This document shows, in pieces, positions 61,128 through 64,000 of a stretch of 64,000 bases of DNA. The stretch spans positions 124,001 through 188,000 of the forward strand of contig NZ_JAUSSH010000005.1 of the NCBI RefSeq assembly GCF_030812255.1, given 5' to 3'. The translations under genes were made by a program, and so were the position numbers. Source of the stretch: Paeniglutamicibacter psychrophenolicus (lineage in GTDB: Bacteria > Actinomycetota > Actinomycetes > Actinomycetales > Micrococcaceae). Each line of letters begins with the position of its first letter. Within the stretch, counting starts at the first letter, position 1. The notes under the pieces were generated by a model, which saw nothing but the letters and a program-made list of their open reading frames with translations, made no database searches and was not told the origin of the DNA.

Positions 61128-62242
61128 GGTGCACTCCAATGTTCGGATGTTGGCGGGCAGTTCCCGCCTCGTCCTCCCAGTGTGGCGCTGTCCGCCAGGC
61201 GTGCTGCCCATCCGGTTCCCGGCTGTGGAGATGCCACGCCGCAGGACGCTAACCAACCGCCGGTGGTTGTGCGGAGAACTCGCCGGACCGAATTCCCGCC
61301 TGCGGGATTCCCGCCTGCGGGCCCCTCGCGGAACTGCTTGGTGGCGACCAGCACGATGGCCAGCAGCAGCGGGACGATCCATCCGGACCAGCCAAGGATC
61401 GTCGCGTTGACCGTGTTGATCGGGGCGCCGGCCGCGGCGAAGACCATGGAGAAGCCGGCTGCGGCATTGAAGGTGCCGTGGGCCAGCGCGGCCGGCCACA
61501 CCGAAGCCGAGCGAAGACGCAACCACCCGAAGACTGCGCCCACGAGGATGCACATGCCGATCATCATGAACACCCCCAGCCACCCCGGAGCCAAGGGGTA
61601 GTTGTAGCCCAGCAGGACCAACGGCGCATGCCAGATGCCCCAGATGATGCCCGACACGACGATCGCCCACACCGGGCCGTAGGGCATGAGCTTGGGCAGC
61701 AGCCAGCCGCGCCAGCCGAGTTCCTCGCCCAGGGCAGGAAGCAGGTTGATGAGCGCACCGATCAGCACGTTGACAAACTGTAGCGCCACCAGCATTTCGA
61801 TGGGCAGGGGCAGCTCGCCCTGGCCGGCTGCGGCCAGTATCGCCTTGAAGGCGGAGAAACCGGTGAAATCCGCCGGGTAGACCCCCAGCGCAGCCCCGAC
61901 GGGAAGTGCCGCCAGGATCAGTGCCACCGGGACGGTCAGGGCCAGGACCAGGTACATCAGCAGGCGGCCGGCGGGTTTCAACGGCCACAGCCCCAGCGAG
62001 CGAAACTTGGCAGCGGGCCGTTCGATGAAGAAGACCATGGCCAGTGCTGCGACCGCCGGCGTGAACATCATGGCCAGGGCAACGACCCCGAACCTGGTGT
62101 CGAACAATCCGTCGCCCTGCCACAGCGGCCAGGCCACCAGCCACGCCAGCCCGCAGGAGATGGCCGTGAAGTACAGGATTGCTCGCTGGTTGCGGTCCAC
62201 GTCCGATAACGCCTTCCCTCGTGGGCGGATTGGGTTCGCCAT
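61124..62242 (-). CDS. CPBP family intramembrane metalloprotease
   Basis: This multi-spanning membrane protein of 372 residues belongs to the CPBP (CaaX protease and bacteriocin-processing, Abi) family. The catalytic motifs are E173-E174 in GEELGWRGW, H205 in IWHAPL and H255 in AHGTFNA, each on a predicted helix. After the last helix a soluble tail of about 60 residues starts with a near-duplicated GGNPAGGNS and is unlike the family core. It overlaps ssb by 4 nt. Members process peptides or prenylated proteins or give bacteriocin immunity; which applies here is unknown. Confidence 0.9.
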   Translation of the reverse strand: MANPIRPRGKALSDVDRNQRAILYFTAISCGLAWLVAWPLWQGDGLFDTRFGVVALAMMFTPAVAALAMVFFIERPAAKFRSLGLWPLKPAGRLLMYLVLALTVPVALILAALPVGAALGVYPADFTGFSAFKAILAAAGQGELPLPIEMLVALQFVNVLIGALINLLPALGEELGWRGWLLPKLMPYGPVWAIVVSGIIWGIWHAPLVLLGYNYPLAPGWLGVFMMIGMCILVGAVFGWLRLRSASVWPAALAHGTFNAAAGFSMVFAAAGAPINTVNATILGWSGWIVPLLLAIVLVATKQFREGPAGGNPAGGNSVRRVLRTTTGGWLASCGVASPQPGTGWAARLADSATLGGRGGNCPPTSEHWSAP

Positions 62243-62507
62243 GACCCGGTGAGGCCCATATGGGTCTCCCTAAACCCTGCCATGCCCACCCTGACCCCGG
62301 CATCATTCCTTGTGCGGATCTTCCCGCGCCAGGAAGCGACCGCCCCGATTCGGGCCTCGCCCCGGTCGCGCCTGATGGCTATTGCGAATTCGACCCGGCT
62401 ACGTGAAGCTGGGGAAACCACGGCAAGTGCTTGCGACAGTGGGCAACGGCGATCAAGGATGGAACCATGGAAACCCGAGAACTGCCAACGGACGCGGAAG
62501 CCCGCTC

Positions 62508-62735
62508 ATGAACTCGGTTAGAGTCGTGCTGCGTGGCGGACCTTTTGACGGCCGCGAGATGACGGTTTCGGATTGGCCGGAAGACCTGGTGGTTGAATCG
62601 ATGCCGGAGGACCTGCATCTCGAAGCCAGGGTCCGCGCGCGCTATCTGGCCAGGGCCCCGGATGCTGTGGCGCCGGGGCCTCGTGAAATGGTGTGGGACG
62701 GTGCCCACCGGGTCGGTGGGATCCACCACGCCTGA
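62508..62735 (+). CDS. Small hypothetical protein
   Basis: This is a 75-residue product that I do not recognise. It begins MNSVRVVLRGGPFDGREMTV and continues DWPEDLVVESMPEDLHLEAR, then a basic and Ala/Pro-rich end. The start GGPFDG resembles small uncharacterised actinobacterial and phage proteins, but no function is known to me. ATG at 62508 has GGAAG 8 nt upstream. It is flanked by non-coding sequence on both sides and is the only plausible gene between the CPBP gene and tRNA-Arg. Confidence 0.6.
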   Translation: MNSVRVVLRGGPFDGREMTVSDWPEDLVVESMPEDLHLEARVRARYLARAPDAVAPGPREMVWDGAHRVGGIHHA

Positions 62736-62931
62736 CGAATCCACATTCCCAAGGCGCCGTCGGCCTGACGCCTGGGAATCGATGCCCGAACGGCATCGAG
62801 CGAGGTGGCGTTCGATTCTTTACGGCGCCGCCAATGAAGAAACCAGTGATCCGGCTGCCCGACAAGCCGACCGTTTGAGGGCGTCGTGCATGAATACTGC
62901 CCCCAAGCTGCCCTCGAAGCAGCATTTTCCT

Positions 62932-62990
62932 CACCACGCAAAAGCGGCACTCACTAGGAATATCCAAGTGAGTGCCGCTTTTGCGTGGTG
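62932..62990. terminator. Perfect 24-bp inverted repeat abutting tRNA-Arg
   Basis: The arms at 62932-62955 and 62967-62990 pair over 24 bp without mismatch around an 11-nt loop. The upper arm includes the encoded CCA, the discriminator and the last acceptor base of tRNA-Arg. It is likely a terminator or processing structure, and its stem can also stop plus-strand transcription. Confidence 0.7.
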
Positions 62991-63061
62991 CCCCCGGCGC
63001 GATTCGAACGCGCGACCGACAGATTAGAAGGCTGTTGCTCTATCCACTGAGCTACGGAGGC
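62986..63061 (-). tRNA. tRNA-Arg (anticodon TCT)
   Basis: Acceptor GCCTCCG/CGGGGGC with one G-U pair, D arm TAGCTCAGTGGATAGAGC, anticodon loop CTTCTAA with anticodon TCT, and T arm GCGTTCGAATCGC. The discriminator is A and CCA is encoded (62988-62986). A TATGAT -10 on the minus strand (63079-63074) lies about 12 nt upstream of the tRNA 5' end. Confidence 0.96.
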
Positions 63062-63169
63062 AAGTGCACAAGAATCATAGCCCAAACCATTAGTGGTCTC
63101 ACATTTCACCCGGGGCGATACCGGGCCGCCGGGCCGCGTGGGGCGATGAAAAACAATTACTCCGGACGT

Positions 63170-64000
63170 ATGATGAACATGTCAGCCAGCGCATGCTTGG
63201 GGAGGTTGACACCCACCGCAAAGATCCACCGCTTTAGCGTCGAAAGGCTGCCGTTGCCGAGCAAATCCGAAGCACCCGTCGAAGCGACTCGGTTGCCCAC
63301 AAACACGGCGTGGCGCAACTCCATCTTTGGCATTTTCTTTTTATGCGGCTTCGCGTTTGCCACCTGGGTTGCCCGGCTTCCTGCCGTTCGGGTGCAGCTC
63401 GAACTTTCCACCTCCGATGTCGGCATCCTTCTTTTCTCCCTGGCCATCGGTTCGATCGGAGGCTTGGCGTTTGCCCCCGGCATCTTGGCGAGGCTCGGAA
63501 TCCGTCGCGGGATCACGCTCGGAATGCTCAGCATGGGCGCGGCCCTGGCGGTACTGGGCGGCATGACCGAGGTGCTCGGGAGCACCGTGGGCGCCATGGC
63601 GATCCTGGTCTTCTACGGTTTTGTCTTCAGCGCCACCGACGTGATGATGAATGTCGACGGCGCCGCGGTCGAACGCTCCCTGGGCAAGACCGTGCTGCCG
63701 ATGATGCATGCCTTCTTCAGTTTCGGGACCATCATCGGCGCCGTCCTGGGCGCGGGGGCCTCACGCCTGGACATCGACGTGATGTGGAACTTCGCGGTCG
63801 TCGGTGTCCTGATCATGGGCCTTGGCGTCTACTTCGTCCGCAACGTTTCGGGCCTTGAACCGCCGCCGGCCCAAGGCTCCGCCACGGGTCCCGCCGCCGA
63901 CACCTGGTGGCGGCGCCTCATGGCCTTGTTCCGCGACGGGCACTTGATGTTGATCGGCCTCATGGTCGCCGGGTTGGCGTTTGCCGAGGGCACGGCCAAC
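63170..64000 (+). CDS. MFS transporter, N-terminal part (runs off right edge)
   Basis: This major facilitator is visible for about 277 residues. After a ~40-residue hydrophilic start, the first helix reads WRNSIFGIFFLCGFAFATWV and is followed by ARLPAVRVQLELSTSDVG. Further helices include FSLAIGSIGGLAF, a region with FYGFVFSATDVMMNVDG, and FFSFGTIIGAVLGAG. The motifs resemble the YbjJ/fucose-permease-like branch. The start is uncertain: in-frame ATGs occur at 63146, 63170, 63173 and 63179, none with a ribosome site, and a TATGAT hexamer overlaps 63169-63174. Substrate unknown. Confidence 0.85.
   Translation, partial: MMNMSASACLGRLTPTAKIHRFSVERLPLPSKSEAPVEATRLPTNTAWRNSIFGIFFLCGFAFATWVARLPAVRVQLELSTSDVGILLFSLAIGSIGGLAFAPGILARLGIRRGITLGMLSMGAALAVLGGMTEVLGSTVGAMAILVFYGFVFSATDVMMNVDGAAVERSLGKTVLPMMHAFFSFGTIIGAVLGAGASRLDIDVMWNFAVVGVLIMGLGVYFVRNVSGLEPPPAQGSATGPAADTWWRRLMALFRDGHLMLIGLMVAGLAFAEGTAN

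Noticed and set aside
62932-63061. Integration-site hypothesis for tRNA-Arg
   Set aside because: The inverted repeat at the tRNA 3' end made me look for an integrase or a direct repeat of the tRNA end. None is seen in the window, so it is kept only as a structural observation.

Overview
The window is a stretch of high-GC actinobacterial chromosome, most likely from the Micrococcaceae (Arthrobacter and relatives). Clues are the rplU-rpmA-obg-proB-proA and tig-clpP1-clpP2-clpX gene orders, a DUF222/HNH (13E12-type) protein, an FprA-type ferredoxin reductase, a mycothiol-associated DsbA-fold protein, a GlbO globin, an ileS T-box, and many GTG starts and 4-nt overlaps. I see no prophage, integrase, insertion sequence, CRISPR array or rRNA operon. 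It reads as ordinary chromosome with one sugar-utilisation cassette that is more AT-rich than its surroundings.

Layout. 1-7.9 kb (minus): ribonuclease E/G, then L21, L27, Obg, glutamate 5-kinase and the start of glutamyl-phosphate reductase, which runs off the left edge. 8.4-9.5 kb (plus): a VKOR-family membrane protein and a DUF2809 protein, meeting ndk at a 21-bp perfect hairpin. 9.7-15.6 kb (minus): T-box-controlled ileS, folC, a DUF4233 membrane protein and ndk. 15.7-18.2 kb: an HNH/DUF222 protein and a small convergent membrane protein.

18.4-30.7 kb (minus) is a sulfur-assimilation region: SDR, sirohydrochlorin chelatase, sulfite reductase, [4Fe-4S] APS/PAPS reductase, sulfate adenylyltransferase CysD/CysN, an SsuABC-like ABC transporter, a CysG-like siroheme synthase and ferredoxin-NADP reductase. 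Together these cover sulfur uptake, activation, two reduction steps, siroheme supply and electron supply. 30.8-31.1 kb is a DUF488 protein.

31.1-39.5 kb is an alpha-galactoside cassette. A ROK regulator is divergent from GH36 alpha-galactosidase, a sugar-binding lipoprotein, two permeases and a GH13 alpha-glucosidase. No ATPase is encoded, so a shared one elsewhere is implied. 39.6-42.3 kb is valS, followed by a 360-bp structured orphan region with a good minus-strand promoter. 42.7-47.8 kb (minus) holds trigger factor, clpP1, clpP2, clpX and a DsbA-like protein, with a ClgR-like operator upstream of clpP1. tRNA-Pro and tRNA-Gly follow.

48.7-52.2 kb (minus): an Fpg/Nei glycosylase, RpiB, a DUF1648-like membrane protein and aspartate dehydrogenase. 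52.4-56.9 kb (plus): aminopeptidase N, an OsmC-like protein, an AlkD-like glycosylase and a GlbO globin with an unusual N-terminal extension. 57-64 kb: an unknown protein, acyl-CoA thioesterase II, EttA, a CPBP protease-SSB gene pair, a small unknown protein, tRNA-Arg and the start of an MFS transporter that runs off the right edge. All functions are read from sequence motifs; no database search was run.
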